A DNA stretch of 19,503 nucleotides from positions 1-19,503 of the forward strand of contig PHAF01000064.1 of the NCBI GenBank assembly GCA_002841605.1, read 5' to 3'. Positions 8,271 to 16,596 of this stretch are shown one piece after another. Under the pieces are notes generated by a model. It was not told the origin of the DNA. It searched no databases and worked only from the letters and a program-made list of their open reading frames with translations. The stretch comes from Firmicutes bacterium HGW-Firmicutes-10. Its GTDB lineage: Bacteria; Bacillota_I; Bacilli_A; Erysipelotrichales; Erysipelotrichaceae. How positions within the stretch are numbered: the first letter of the stretch is position 1; each line of letters starts with the position of its first letter. The position numbers and the translations under genes were made by a program.

Positions 8271-9125
8271 ATGTTAAAAACAAATAAGGACAAATGTGTG
8301 ATGCAGTCGGTTCAGGGTAGAATTCATCATCCCGTGATGCGTGCACCGGGGTATCGGATTGGCAGTGACGGAGTTCCGCGCATTCTGCCAGCGACTGCCG
8401 CGATTACGTATAATGCGAAAATCGGGGATATTTGCATGGGACTGATGGGCGATCATGTGGAGCCGGGCGTATCGATGAAGAATGCGGATGCGATGGAAGA
8501 TGCCGCGTTGAATGTGTTGGCTTGTGTGGGAAATGTCGCGAAGGTCATTACGGGTGATGGTAAGGGTGCTTTGGGTGTTGTTACCGGTAAGCATGGCGGT
8601 GCCGATCATGTGATGGTGTACTTTGCGGATGATGTGTTGGACAACTTGGCGGTGGATGATAAGATTTTGATCAAGTCGTTTGGTCAGGGGTTACAATTAT
8701 TGGATTATCCGGAGGTCATCTGTATGAATATGGATCCCTCACTTTTGGATAAGTTGAATATTGAAGAGACCAATGGTCAGTTGGTTATCGGAGTCACTGC
8801 AGTGATTCCGGCATATCTGATGGGTTCGGGCTTGGGTTCTTCGACGATGATGTCGGGGGATTATGATATTATGACCCGCGATCCTCAGACGTTAAAAGAG
8901 TTGAATCTCGATCAGTTGCGCTTTGGGGATATCGTCTTTATTGAAGATCATGCCAATAATCACGGTCCGGACTATTTGAAGGGTTCCGGTACGGTGGGTG
9001 TCATCATTCATGGAGATAGTTACATTGCGGGGCATGGTCCGGGAGTTACGGTACTGATGACGAGTCGTTCTTCACTTTTAAAACCCAAGATCGATCCAAA
9101 AGCGAATTTGGTCAATTATTTCTAA
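8271..9125 (+). CDS. DUF4438 domain protein, function unknown
   Basis: 284 residues. I recognise it as a DUF4438-type protein from its glycine-rich beta-barrel-like style: GDICMGLMGDHVEPGVS, VITGDGKGALGVVTGKHGG, IPAYLMGSGLGSSTMMSGDYDIM, GDIVFIEDHANNHG, and a C-terminal stretch rich in His and Gly (IIHGDSYIAGHGPGV). No signal peptide or membrane segment is present. The biochemical activity of the family is not known to me; the conserved His, Asp and Gly could form a ligand or metal site, which is inference. The start at 8271 has AGGAGG 5 nt upstream; the open frame extends 22 codons further up but overlaps the promoter. It is a single-gene unit with its own terminator. Confidence 0.8.
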   Translation: MLKTNKDKCVMQSVQGRIHHPVMRAPGYRIGSDGVPRILPATAAITYNAKIGDICMGLMGDHVEPGVSMKNADAMEDAALNVLACVGNVAKVITGDGKGALGVVTGKHGGADHVMVYFADDVLDNLAVDDKILIKSFGQGLQLLDYPEVICMNMDPSLLDKLNIEETNGQLVIGVTAVIPAYLMGSGLGSSTMMSGDYDIMTRDPQTLKELNLDQLRFGDIVFIEDHANNHGPDYLKGSGTVGVIIHGDSYIAGHGPGVTVLMTSRSSLLKPKIDPKANLVNYF

Positions 9126-9158
9126 AGAAAACCGTCGGCATTGCCGGCGGTTATTTTG
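9124..9158. terminator. Bidirectional terminator between convergent DUF4438 and M42 peptidase genes
   Basis: ACCGTCGGC (9131-9139) pairs with GCCGGCGGT (9143-9151) through eight Watson-Crick pairs and one G-T pair, with a 3-nt loop. TTATTTTG follows on the plus strand, and TTTTCTTT on the minus strand. The hairpin touches the stop codon of the M42 gene. Confidence 0.85.
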
Positions 9159-10179
9159 TCAGATAGGCTAACAGCAGTTTCATCGATGATTCGATGGCGT
9201 CTTGGTGGGTCCGTTCCATGCCGTGGGAAGCATGAACGCCCGGTCCGATCAAAGCGCCTTTAATATTCTGTCCGCCTCGCAAAGCTGCGCTGACATCGGA
9301 ACCGTAATACGGATAAATATCGACAACGTAGTTACACTTCTCGCCTTTAGCCAAGTCGATCAGTCGGTTGACCATGTCATAATCATACGGTCCGGAGCTG
9401 TCCTTGGCACAGATGGATACATCATATTCGGTGCAGGCAAGGTCTTTTCCGATGCATCCCATATCCACCGCGAGCATTTCTTTGATGTTCTGAGGAATCC
9501 AGGAAGTTCCATGACCGGTTTCTTCGTAGGTGGATATGATGAAGGTGACATCGTGTTTGGGAGTTAACTTATTTGAGTGCAGAGCTTTAAGTACCCCAAA
9601 CATGATGGCGACGGAGATTTTGTCGTCAAGGAAGCGAGACTTGATAAAGCCGCTTTCCGTGATGGTCGTTTTGGGGTCAATGGCTACGAAATCGCCGTTA
9701 CCGATGCCTAATTTTATGACATCGTCTTTATTTTTAACACATTCGTCCAAGCGGATTTCGATGGTGTCGATCGTACGGGTCGCACTGTCCGCCTCTTTAT
9801 AGACGTGCATGGACGGTGTGGTGGATAAAATCGTTCCTTGAATGTGTTTGCCATCGCGTGTAATGACGGTACAATATTCGCCGTCCAACGTATGAATGAT
9901 CGGTCCGCCGATATTGGTGACAAGCAAGTTACCGGAAGATGTGATGGATCGCACCATCAGTCCGAGAGTGTCGGTATGTCCGGAGACGCCGATGGCATAA
10001 TCACTGTCATCCCCTTTAACGAAAATCATCAGATTTCCTTTGGGAGTGATCTCGCACGCATAACCCATTGATTCCGCTTCACTTTGTAAACAGCGGATCG
10101 CATGGTGGGTATAGCCGGTCGGGCTGGGAATTTCGAGCAATGCCTTCGCAAAGCTCATGGTTTCTTTGATATCAAACAT
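9151..10179 (-). CDS. M42-family metallopeptidase (glutamyl aminopeptidase / endoglucanase-like)
   Basis: 342 residues, normal for cytosolic M42 peptidases, which form dodecameric aminopeptidases with two metal ions. Visible active-site residues: GHTD (His68, Asp70), RFLDDK (Asp185/186), YEETGHG (Glu219/220), VDMG (Asp239) and ASHGMERTH (His319). IPSPTG near the N-terminus is also typical. It should trim N-terminal residues from peptides; specificity cannot be read here. GAGGT lies 5 nt before the ATG. That start overlaps the last 8 nt of the pyrR reading frame, so the two genes form an operon with likely translational coupling. The break in pyrR may therefore also affect translation of this gene. 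Confidence 0.95.
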   Translation of the reverse strand: MFDIKETMSFAKALLEIPSPTGYTHHAIRCLQSEAESMGYACEITPKGNLMIFVKGDDSDYAIGVSGHTDTLGLMVRSITSSGNLLVTNIGGPIIHTLDGEYCTVITRDGKHIQGTILSTTPSMHVYKEADSATRTIDTIEIRLDECVKNKDDVIKLGIGNGDFVAIDPKTTITESGFIKSRFLDDKISVAIMFGVLKALHSNKLTPKHDVTFIISTYEETGHGTSWIPQNIKEMLAVDMGCIGKDLACTEYDVSICAKDSSGPYDYDMVNRLIDLAKGEKCNYVVDIYPYYGSDVSAALRGGQNIKGALIGPGVHASHGMERTHQDAIESSMKLLLAYLTK

Positions 10180-10638
10180 TGATTACCTCATCCGCATCCA
10201 GAATATAGACGCCTTCTTTTTGATCATTTTCATTCAGATAAACTTTGACAATTTCACTGATGGATGTCGGTACGTTCTTTCCGACCACATCGGCTCGGAT
10301 GGGCAGTTCGCGATGTCCGCGGTCGACCAGTACGGCCAGTTGAATCTGGCGGGGTCGGCCAAAGTGCATGATGCCATCCATTGCGGCGCGGACGGTGCGT
10401 TGGTAAAACCTGAGGTGTCGATATCATCCCGCCAATAGCGGATGTCGAACTCGACGGTGGGTACGCGGACACCTTCAAACTGTTCGAGATGATCGGCGAG
10501 CCGTTGGGCCAGCGTAGCTCCGCGGGTTTTGATTCCGACTAAAATGATATTTTCAATTCCCTTGTTTTTCTCTATGATTTCGTGGGTCATTCGGATAAGT
10601 GACCGCTTGATACTGTTGGCATCCATGATTTCTTTCAT
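10172..10638 (-). pseudogene. pyrR: pyrR (pyrimidine operon attenuator / uracil phosphoribosyltransferase) with internal deletion and frameshift
   Basis: The 5' part, from ATG 10638 (GAGGT 7 nt upstream), encodes a typical PyrR N-terminus: IKRSLIRMTHEIIEKNKG, ILVGIKTRGATLAQRLADHLEQ, and FDIRYWRDDID. The 3' part continues in another frame: RTVRAAMDGIMHFGRPRQIQ, then LAVLVDRGHRELPIRADVVG and KNVPTS. In between, near 10400-10410, about 28 residues of a normal PyrR are missing. They include the VILVDDVLYTG part of the PRPP-binding loop; only the RT that ends the motif remains. The missing length is not a multiple of three, so the N-terminal frame runs into unrelated sequence until a stop at 10234. 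The product should lack both uracil phosphoribosyltransferase and RNA-binding regulation. A sequencing or assembly deletion cannot be excluded. Confidence 0.88.
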
Positions 10639-10657
10639 AAACGTTACCTCGTGTCTA

Positions 10658-10666
10658 ATTATATCA
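10658..10666 (-). promoter_or_regulatory. Extended -10 promoter of the pyrR-M42 unit
   Basis: TGATATAAT on the minus strand (TG one base before a perfect TATAAT at 10658-10663) lies 13 nt before the GAGGT ribosome site. No -35 match is evident. The short leader has no room for a PyrR-type attenuator. Confidence 0.5.
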
Positions 10667-10713
10667 AATTCACATGTGTTTGGGGAGGTTTGTGTAGCTG
10701 AGCTAAAATGATT

Positions 10714-10743
10714 TTGATTGATAAACACAATGCTTTGTATGAT
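10714..10743 (+). promoter_or_regulatory. Promoter of the small lipoprotein gene
   Basis: TTGATT (10714-10719) and TATGAT (10738-10743) with 18-bp spacing, followed by GAGGT and an ATG at 10768. Divergent from pyrR. Confidence 0.5.
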
Positions 10744-10767
10744 AATTGAATTAGTGAGGTATATCAA

Positions 10768-11052
10768 ATGAAAAGAAAATGGATGATCGGATTTATTTCG
10801 ATATTGGTATTGCTTACGTTATCCGCTTGTTTTCCGGGGGGTAGTGAATCAACGACCCGTGTAGCCGGATTCTTTACGGGTGTTTGGCATGGTTGGATCG
10901 CGCCGCTTTCATTGATTTTGAGTGCGTTCAACTCATCGATTCGTGTGTATGAGGTGAATAATGTCGGTTGGTGGTATGATTTTGGCTTCTATATGGCCAT
11001 CATATCGGGCTTTGGCGGTTTGTCTTTGTTTCGAAGGAAGAAAAAATCGTAA
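10768..11052 (+). CDS. Small predicted membrane lipoprotein, function unknown
   Basis: 94 residues. The N-terminus has positive charges (MKRK), a hydrophobic core, and a lipobox LSAC with Cys21, so signal peptidase II processing is expected. After it come two further hydrophobic stretches, around WHGWIAPLSLILSAF and FGFYMAIISGFGGLSLF, and a basic end (FRRKKKS). The pattern GVWHGWIAP...NNVGWWYDFGF is familiar from small conserved proteins of unknown role in several bacterial groups. GAGGT lies 7 nt before the ATG. It is a single-gene unit with its own promoter and terminator. I assign no function. Confidence 0.75.
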   Translation: MKRKWMIGFISILVLLTLSACFPGGSESTTRVAGFFTGVWHGWIAPLSLILSAFNSSIRVYEVNNVGWWYDFGFYMAIISGFGGLSLFRRKKKS

Positions 11053-11070
11053 TTTGAATATTCATAAAGG

Positions 11071-11096
11071 CGCGATCTGTTGGATTGCGTTTTTTT
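11071..11096 (+). terminator. Intrinsic terminator of the lipoprotein gene
   Basis: CGCGATC (11071-11077) pairs with GATTGCG (11083-11089), one G-T pair, 5-nt loop, followed by seven T. Confidence 0.85.
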
Positions 11097-11133
11097 ATCT
11101 TCCGATTTAACGGTTTTTCTCTTTCATTTGTGA

Positions 11134-11162
11134 TTGAAATGCGCCTATGATTGTGTTATTAT
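11134..11162 (+). promoter_or_regulatory. Promoter of the tRNA-Glu/tRNA-Trp unit
   Basis: TTGAAA (11134-11139), 17-bp spacer, TATTAT (11157-11162). The predicted start is about 11 nt before the first tRNA. Confidence 0.75.
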
Positions 11163-11179
11163 GTTTAAGCCTACGACTT

Positions 11180-11255
11180 GGCCCGTTGGAGAAACGGTTA
11201 ACTCATATGCCTTTCACGCATACATTCACGGGTTCGAACCCCGTACGGGTCACCA
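11180..11255 (+). tRNA. tRNA-Glu (anticodon TTC)
   Basis: Acceptor stem GGCCCGT pairs with ACGGGTC, with one G-T pair. The anticodon loop CTTTCAC gives TTC. The T arm ACGGG-TTCGAAC-CCCGT is perfect. CCA is encoded. It strongly resembles the Bacillus-type tRNA-Glu. Confidence 0.97.
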
Positions 11256-11258
11256 AGT

Positions 11259-11332
11259 AGGGGTATAGTTCAATGGTAGAACAGCGGTCTCCAAAACCGT
11301 TAATGTGGGTTCAACTCCTACTACCCCTGCCA
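11259..11332 (+). tRNA. tRNA-Trp (anticodon CCA)
   Basis: Acceptor AGGGGTA pairs with TACCCCT, the anticodon loop CTCCAAA gives CCA, and the T arm GTGGG-TTCAACT-CCTAC contains one G-T pair. The discriminator is G and CCA is encoded. It starts 3 nt after tRNA-Glu. Its 3' end is the likely attachment site of the prophage that follows. Confidence 0.97.
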
Positions 11333-11340
11333 ACGTGCAA

Positions 11341-11365
11341 AAAAGCCACTAAACAGTGGCTTTTT
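11341..11365. terminator. Bidirectional terminator between tRNA-Trp and the Type III restriction gene
   Basis: AAAAGCCACT (11341-11350) and AGTGGCTTTT (11355-11364) form an exact 10-bp stem with a 4-nt loop. A T run follows on the plus strand, and another ends the stem on the minus strand, so it can serve both the tRNA unit and the converging res gene. Confidence 0.85.
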
Positions 11366-11371
11366 AATTTC

Positions 11372-11393
11372 TGTGACCACATTGTGACCACAT
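11372..11393. repeat. Tandem 11-bp direct repeat beside tRNA-Trp
   Basis: TGTGACCACAT occurs twice head to tail, at 11372-11382 and 11383-11393, without mismatch. Read on the minus strand it can encode NVVTMWSQ, like the tail of some Firmicutes phage integrases, but an in-frame stop lies a few codons upstream. Candidate integrase arm-type sites or integrase remnant at the prophage edge. Confidence 0.7.
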
Positions 11394-11452
11394 TTTTTAT
11401 CGACAATTTTTATGACTCAGTATTTGAACATTATGTATGTGTTGATCTGCAT

Positions 11453-14400
11453 CTATTCAACACTTCCCAAAATGGACATCAGTTGCGAATAAGAATCAAC
11501 TTTATCGTATTTCAAATTGCTATTAGATAGTTTATTGAATAAAACTTTAGCACATTCGATCTTTACATCCTCTATTTTTCTTAGTTGCATTGAATCCATA
11601 GATCCTTTTGTCTCGGCAATAAAATATATGTGTTTTATATCCCCTTCATTAAATGAAATTGCCCAGTCTGGAGAGTAATTTCCAACTGGTGTTGGAATGC
11701 TAAAAGATCTTGGTAATTTTGCAAATACGCAAACTTCTTGCGCCCGATCTAACTCCTCAGCAAAAACTCTTTCAATGGATTTTTCGACAATACCATCAGT
11801 GAACACATAATCTTTGATATGTTTCTTTGCTCTAAATGCATTTTTGAACTCTACCGACGATTTTTTCTCCAGAAATATGTCTGAATCATACTTTCCATCA
11901 ATACAATTATAAGTAATGCGATTTACAATGACAGATGCTTTTTGATCGTTGATCAATTTTGATATTTTCGAAATAAATTCCTCGGGATTCGATTTATATA
12001 GCTGAATTTTTACATCATCAATTCCTTTGAGTATCTCACCAATTGTTTTTCTTCGGAGAGTCGTCAAGGATGAAATTTTTCCAATTAAATCATATTCAAT
12101 ATGATCATTTGCTACACTTGTGATTGTACTAGTACTTGTAGTAACTTCCATAAACGATTCACCTGATTTGATATCATCAGCTTTCAAAGTAGACTTTTGC
12201 TCTGACGAAGTAACGGTATAAATCAGTCTAGTAACGCTAAGATTTGAGTTGATCGATTCAATTGACTTAGTTATCAACTCATTGGAATCAAATTCAACTA
12301 GATATGCATACTTATGATTTATTAAGGACCAGAGTTTTTGGAATTCCTCCTTGTAAAAATTATCATTGATTTTATTCTCAATAAACTTTGTTGTATTCCC
12401 ATTTTCAAACATGCTGTCAATTATTCGTGGATTATATACTGATTGTATTAATTTATGAATTCCATCTACAATATGAGATAGTTCTTCTCTCATTGGTGCT
12501 AAACTCTTTAGTTCTTTTTGTAATAAGTAATTCTCGTTGGGAACATCATTATCATCTAGATAGTTATTAGCAATCAAATACTTGTAAATCATATTAGATT
12601 GATCTTGACTAACTATAGAGGTTTCACCATTACTTTGACTGATTTTTTTACCTTCAAAATACGATGGAATGGCTTTTCTTGGTCTTTCGAACAATGCATT
12701 GCTAATTTCTTCTTGCAATCCTTTAACAAAAGACTCATATGAATCATTTGCAATAACTGTTAACTTGTTCACTTCATGTACGTTAATATCAGTTACGGTT
12801 GAATCCATTCTATCTCCATATTTATTAACACAAAGTCTCGAACCACGACCAACCTCTTGATGTTTCTGGATTTGCGAATTTGTATGCCTAAGAGTGCAAA
12901 TTTGGAAAACATTCGGATTATCCCATCCCTCTCTTAAAGCTGAATGTGAAAAGATAAATCTAGTTGGTTCTTCAAAAGAAAGCAATCTTTCCTTATCCTT
13001 AAGAATCAAGTCATATGTAGATTCGTCGTCGGATATATCTGAACCTTTTTTTGTCTCCGAATCTACTTTTCTGCCATGTTTATCGATTGAAAAATAACCT
13101 TTATGAGTATCAAAGACATTAATTGAATTCCAATATTTAAGCAAACTCTCATCACATTTATCTTTAAAGTCTTTAATAATAACACTATATTCTTGTTCAA
13201 ACATTTCACCATAAACACTGTTTATTTCTGCACCATCTTCACCATATTTTCTATATTTTGCAACTTCATCAATAAAAAACAACGAAAGCACTTTTATACC
13301 TCGTTCATGCAAGTATAACTCCTTTTCGAAATGCGATTTTATTGTTTCTCTTATCTGTATTCTCCTTAGATCATCTTCTGATACATCGCCTATCACTTCT
13401 CCAATTTTCAGTGTTAAACCGTTTAGAAAAACAATCGAATCTTCTTCTATATAAATTTCTTTTATTGTATAGCCATTTCTATATTGTTCCATTTCATTTG
13501 ATTTTTTGAATAAATCATCACCAATACTTAAGTTCCTGCTTTCTCTATTAATTGATTTAGTTCCATAATTGATTTCGAACTCGAGTTTTGCTTGTGGAGG
13601 TTTGTTTTTTGATACTATAATTGAATCAAAATATATATAACTATTTGTACCTCTCAAATTCTTTACACTAAATCCTTTAACTTCAATTTTTTTGACTAGT
13701 TTTTTATTGTAAGCATCAAGCGCGTCCAATACATAAACAAGGTTGTGTTTAACTTTATGAGTGGCGGAATAATTTATAGTAAACAATGGATTAAACATTT
13801 TAAGTGATTCTTGAGTCGCACTTCCACCCATTTTTTGTGGTTCGTCAAGAATCAAAATCGGTCGGTTTCTCGCAATCACATCTATTGGCCTTCTAGATTG
13901 AAACTCATCAAGCTCCTCGTAAATTCTCCTCGCATCCGCACCTCTTGCATTAAATGCTTGCGTATTAATAATCATAACTTGGATCGAACTTGAACTACTA
14001 AAGTGCTCTATCTCATCCAATTTTTTGGAACTATATACAAAGTGTCTTGCTTTCTTTCCATAAATCGACATAAAATGATCCTCAGAAATTTCAAGGGATT
14101 TTTTTACACCTTCTCTTATCGCGATAGAAGGAACTACAATGATAAATTTTGTGAATCCGAAAAGTTTATTCAACTCAAAAATCGTTTTTGTATAAACATA
14201 GGTTTTTCCGGTTCCGGTTTCCATTTCGACATCCAAAACAACGCTACCTAATTCACATGACAATTTTTCAGATAAAGGAATGTTATTCGAGTCTTGAATA
14301 CTTCTTACATTAATTAACAATTGATCTCTACTGAGTGTGATCACACCATTTGAAAATCCATTAAAATTATCGAAATCATTGATTTCGAGGGATTTAGTAT

Positions 14401-14551
14401 TTTCTTCTGATTGAAACCCAAAGAGTGATCTGTTTCTTGAAAAATCATTTTCAAAGATATCACCTCTCGAAAATTTCTGACCTTTTAAAATGTCAGTTAC
14501 TGCTGTAACTGCTTGTGTTTGATAATCTTGTGTTTTAAACTTAAATCTCAT
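11453..14551 (-). CDS. res: Type III restriction enzyme, Res subunit (helicase-endonuclease)
   Basis: 1032 residues, normal for Res. It partners Mod and cuts DNA after ATP-driven communication between two unmodified sites. Superfamily 2 helicase motifs appear in order: Walker A ETGTGKT (111-117), VVPSIAIREG (139-148), DEPQ (236-239), YSAT (261-264), SALREGWDNPNVFQI (537-551) and EVGRGSRL (566-573). The C-terminal nuclease has PD (961-962) and ETK (980-982), i.e. an intact PD-(D/E)XK site, so the enzyme looks active. The start is preceded by AGGAG; it begins 13 bp after mod, as expected for coupled expression. Its codon use is AT-rich, unlike the chromosomal genes to the left. Transcription ends at the hairpin 11341-11365. 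Confidence 0.96.
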   Translation of the reverse strand: MRFKFKTQDYQTQAVTAVTDILKGQKFSRGDIFENDFSRNRSLFGFQSEENTKSLEINDFDNFNGFSNGVITLSRDQLLINVRSIQDSNNIPLSEKLSCELGSVVLDVEMETGTGKTYVYTKTIFELNKLFGFTKFIIVVPSIAIREGVKKSLEISEDHFMSIYGKKARHFVYSSKKLDEIEHFSSSSSIQVMIINTQAFNARGADARRIYEELDEFQSRRPIDVIARNRPILILDEPQKMGGSATQESLKMFNPLFTINYSATHKVKHNLVYVLDALDAYNKKLVKKIEVKGFSVKNLRGTNSYIYFDSIIVSKNKPPQAKLEFEINYGTKSINRESRNLSIGDDLFKKSNEMEQYRNGYTIKEIYIEEDSIVFLNGLTLKIGEVIGDVSEDDLRRIQIRETIKSHFEKELYLHERGIKVLSLFFIDEVAKYRKYGEDGAEINSVYGEMFEQEYSVIIKDFKDKCDESLLKYWNSINVFDTHKGYFSIDKHGRKVDSETKKGSDISDDESTYDLILKDKERLLSFEEPTRFIFSHSALREGWDNPNVFQICTLRHTNSQIQKHQEVGRGSRLCVNKYGDRMDSTVTDINVHEVNKLTVIANDSYESFVKGLQEEISNALFERPRKAIPSYFEGKKISQSNGETSIVSQDQSNMIYKYLIANNYLDDNDVPNENYLLQKELKSLAPMREELSHIVDGIHKLIQSVYNPRIIDSMFENGNTTKFIENKINDNFYKEEFQKLWSLINHKYAYLVEFDSNELITKSIESINSNLSVTRLIYTVTSSEQKSTLKADDIKSGESFMEVTTSTSTITSVANDHIEYDLIGKISSLTTLRRKTIGEILKGIDDVKIQLYKSNPEEFISKISKLINDQKASVIVNRITYNCIDGKYDSDIFLEKKSSVEFKNAFRAKKHIKDYVFTDGIVEKSIERVFAEELDRAQEVCVFAKLPRSFSIPTPVGNYSPDWAISFNEGDIKHIYFIAETKGSMDSMQLRKIEDVKIECAKVLFNKLSNSNLKYDKVDSYSQLMSILGSVE

Positions 14552-14564
14552 AATTTCTCTCCTA

Positions 14565-16535
14565 CTAAATCACTTTCAAATCAGTGCTTGGTGAATAGGT
14601 CTTAAAAATCTGTTCAGCATTTATTGCAACAGCATCTGTAGCGAAAGAATAATCTCTAAATATACAAATCTCAGGCTTTAATTTTGATAATTCAGTAATA
14701 ACTTCGTTTGATAAATCATGTTCAAAACATGCTATCAATTTCTTATTCGCGACATCATAGTATTTTTTGCCTAATATATTCTTTTCGATTATGCTACTCG
14801 ACAGAAGTATACTGTGATTCAGCATAACTTGAAATAAAAGATCAAGTTGGCTTCTATCCTCTTTAATATTATCTATTGTACTCATAATTACTTCTTTATT
14901 TATTTTTGACGGATTATAAAATGTATCTACCATGTTTGATGTATCTAGTTTTAGCACACGGAAACCAATATCAATTTCGTTAGTTAAATTGAATTCTTCT
15001 TTGATTAAATTACCAGCTCTTCTAATTCTTTCTTTTGCAACTTCTGCAATATTATGTTCGACATTCAAACTTTCACAGAGTTCAATTGCATTTTTAATAT
15101 TTTGAGAATCACCTGAAATCAATCTCAAGTTTTCATCTAGATCTTCTGGTAATTGAACCATTATGAACTTTCGTTCCCCAGAATCTTCTGCGTTTAATCT
15201 CATCACTGCATCTGCTGTAGTAGCACTTCCAGCAAAGAAATCCATAATATATTCTGCATCTATTGAAGAAATCAAATCTTTGACAGTGATTAGACTTTTG
15301 GGATAATCAAAAATGTTTCTACCATCAAACATTTTATTTAAATAACCAGTTCCATATTGAACATTGCTGTGAATATCATCATACCATAATGATTTAGGCG
15401 TCGAATACTCATCAAGCGGGTATTTGATTTGCTTTCCTATAAACTTGTATTGATTGTGTTCTTTTAGTGCTCTATCGAACTGCCTTTGCCACACTTTCTC
15501 CTCACCATTCGAAGCAATAGGCCAAACAACTTTGTATCCCAAGTCTTCATATTTTTCTTGTAGTTCTTTCATGTACTGTTCGTCGAAACCAGTTTGAGGA
15601 TTATATATCTTATTGTATTCTTCTTTTAAAATCATAAATACATTCTCATTCTTAACTAGCATTGGATAGAATCTATACGGCCTTTCATACTTTCTTGAAT
15701 TTGATCCACCTCTAATAAAATTCCAATACTCTCCTTCGCTAAAACCATTCTTCTTTATTTTCAGATTCTGTAACGAGCTGATTTGCTTCGCATATACCAT
15801 ATGATATTCATGAATCGGATCAATATTTTTTTTGCCTCTTCCTTGTGGATTAGATCTAGTAACGATAGTTCCAACATAATTCCCTTCATAAAATATTTCA
15901 TCACAGATTTTCTTAAGATTTGCATACTCATTATCATCGATAGCTAGAAATATAACACCATTATCGGTTAACAAGTCTCTTGCTACTCGAAGTAGTGGAT
16001 ACATCATATTAAGCCATTTAGTATGAAAGCGACCTTCTGATTTTCTATTAATTGTGAGCACATTCCCATCTGCATCTACATCATTATTTATAATTTCGAA
16101 ATTTTCTTTCTTTATAGAGAAATCATTTTTATACAGAATATTACTTCCTGTATTGTATGGCGGATCAATATAGATTATGTCAATCTTCTTCAAATAAGTC
16201 TCTCTCAGAACCTTCAATACATCTAAATTATTACCTTCAATATACAAGTTCTGAGTTTCATAGAAATCTCTTGAACTATTTTGGTTTGGTCTTAGTGTAT
16301 TTGTTGTTATAGAATTAGCCAGACGTACAGAATCCAATTTACCTGGCCAAGTCATCTGATATTTTTCTCTTACTATACTTTCATTTTGTTCGCTAAGTTC
16401 TTGTCTGAGTAAATCAAAATCAATGGTGAAATTATCATCATTTCCTGATTCAAAAACACAATGTGGAAATAGCAACCTGATCTTTTCAATATTCTCTCTT
16501 ACTAAATTTTTCGATGACCCTGTGATTTTCTTCAT
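14565..16535 (-). CDS. mod: Type III DNA methyltransferase, Mod subunit (N6-adenine)
   Basis: 656 residues, usual Mod size. DPPY (124-127, in IDIIYIDPPYNTGS) comes before the AdoMet-binding motif FFAGSAT (433-439), the beta-class order of Type III Mod proteins. The segment between, roughly 235-380, is the probable target recognition domain. Mod recognises a short asymmetric sequence, methylates one adenine on one strand and guides Res. No simple-sequence repeat of the kind that makes some mod genes phase-variable is visible in the reading frame or at its start. AAGGAG lies 9 nt before the ATG. The recognition sequence cannot be derived here. Confidence 0.96.
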   Translation of the reverse strand: MKKITGSSKNLVRENIEKIRLLFPHCVFESGNDDNFTIDFDLLRQELSEQNESIVREKYQMTWPGKLDSVRLANSITTNTLRPNQNSSRDFYETQNLYIEGNNLDVLKVLRETYLKKIDIIYIDPPYNTGSNILYKNDFSIKKENFEIINNDVDADGNVLTINRKSEGRFHTKWLNMMYPLLRVARDLLTDNGVIFLAIDDNEYANLKKICDEIFYEGNYVGTIVTRSNPQGRGKKNIDPIHEYHMVYAKQISSLQNLKIKKNGFSEGEYWNFIRGGSNSRKYERPYRFYPMLVKNENVFMILKEEYNKIYNPQTGFDEQYMKELQEKYEDLGYKVVWPIASNGEEKVWQRQFDRALKEHNQYKFIGKQIKYPLDEYSTPKSLWYDDIHSNVQYGTGYLNKMFDGRNIFDYPKSLITVKDLISSIDAEYIMDFFAGSATTADAVMRLNAEDSGERKFIMVQLPEDLDENLRLISGDSQNIKNAIELCESLNVEHNIAEVAKERIRRAGNLIKEEFNLTNEIDIGFRVLKLDTSNMVDTFYNPSKINKEVIMSTIDNIKEDRSQLDLLFQVMLNHSILLSSSIIEKNILGKKYYDVANKKLIACFEHDLSNEVITELSKLKPEICIFRDYSFATDAVAINAEQIFKTYSPSTDLKVI

Positions 16536-16563
16536 ATTCTATATCTCCTTTTCACTAATACAA

Positions 16564-16572
16564 TTTATACCA
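16564..16572 (-). promoter_or_regulatory. Candidate extended -10 promoter upstream of mod
   Basis: TGGTATAAA on the minus strand, i.e. TG one base before TATAAA, 18 bp before the AAGGAG ribosome site of mod. TTGGAT lies 19 bp upstream, a poor -35. It could add mod/res transcription separate from the upstream gene. Confidence 0.4.
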
Positions 16573-16596
16573 CAAATGACTATAATATATCCAATA

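Noticed and set aside
10234..10767. A 177-residue continuous frame covering the pyrR region
   Set aside because: Its first 43 codons precede the real pyrR ribosome site and its last third is the out-of-frame product of the deletion. It is not a genuine protein design.
10639..10767. PyrR-binding attenuator or other riboswitch before pyrR
   Set aside because: The leader from the extended -10 to the ribosome site is about a dozen nucleotides, with no anti-terminator or terminator hairpins.
11365..11452. A complete integrase gene beside tRNA-Trp
   Set aside because: Only about a dozen codons resemble an integrase tail, and an in-frame stop interrupts them. The rest of the gap has no open frame.
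11453..16535. Type I or Type IIG restriction system
   Set aside because: No specificity subunit is present. DPPY before FxGxG in Mod, and a helicase with a C-terminal PD-(D/E)XK in a separate Res, fit Type III.
14565..16535. Phase-variable mod gene
   Set aside because: I saw no long homopolymer or tandem short repeat in the coding region or at its 5' end that could cause frequent frame switching.
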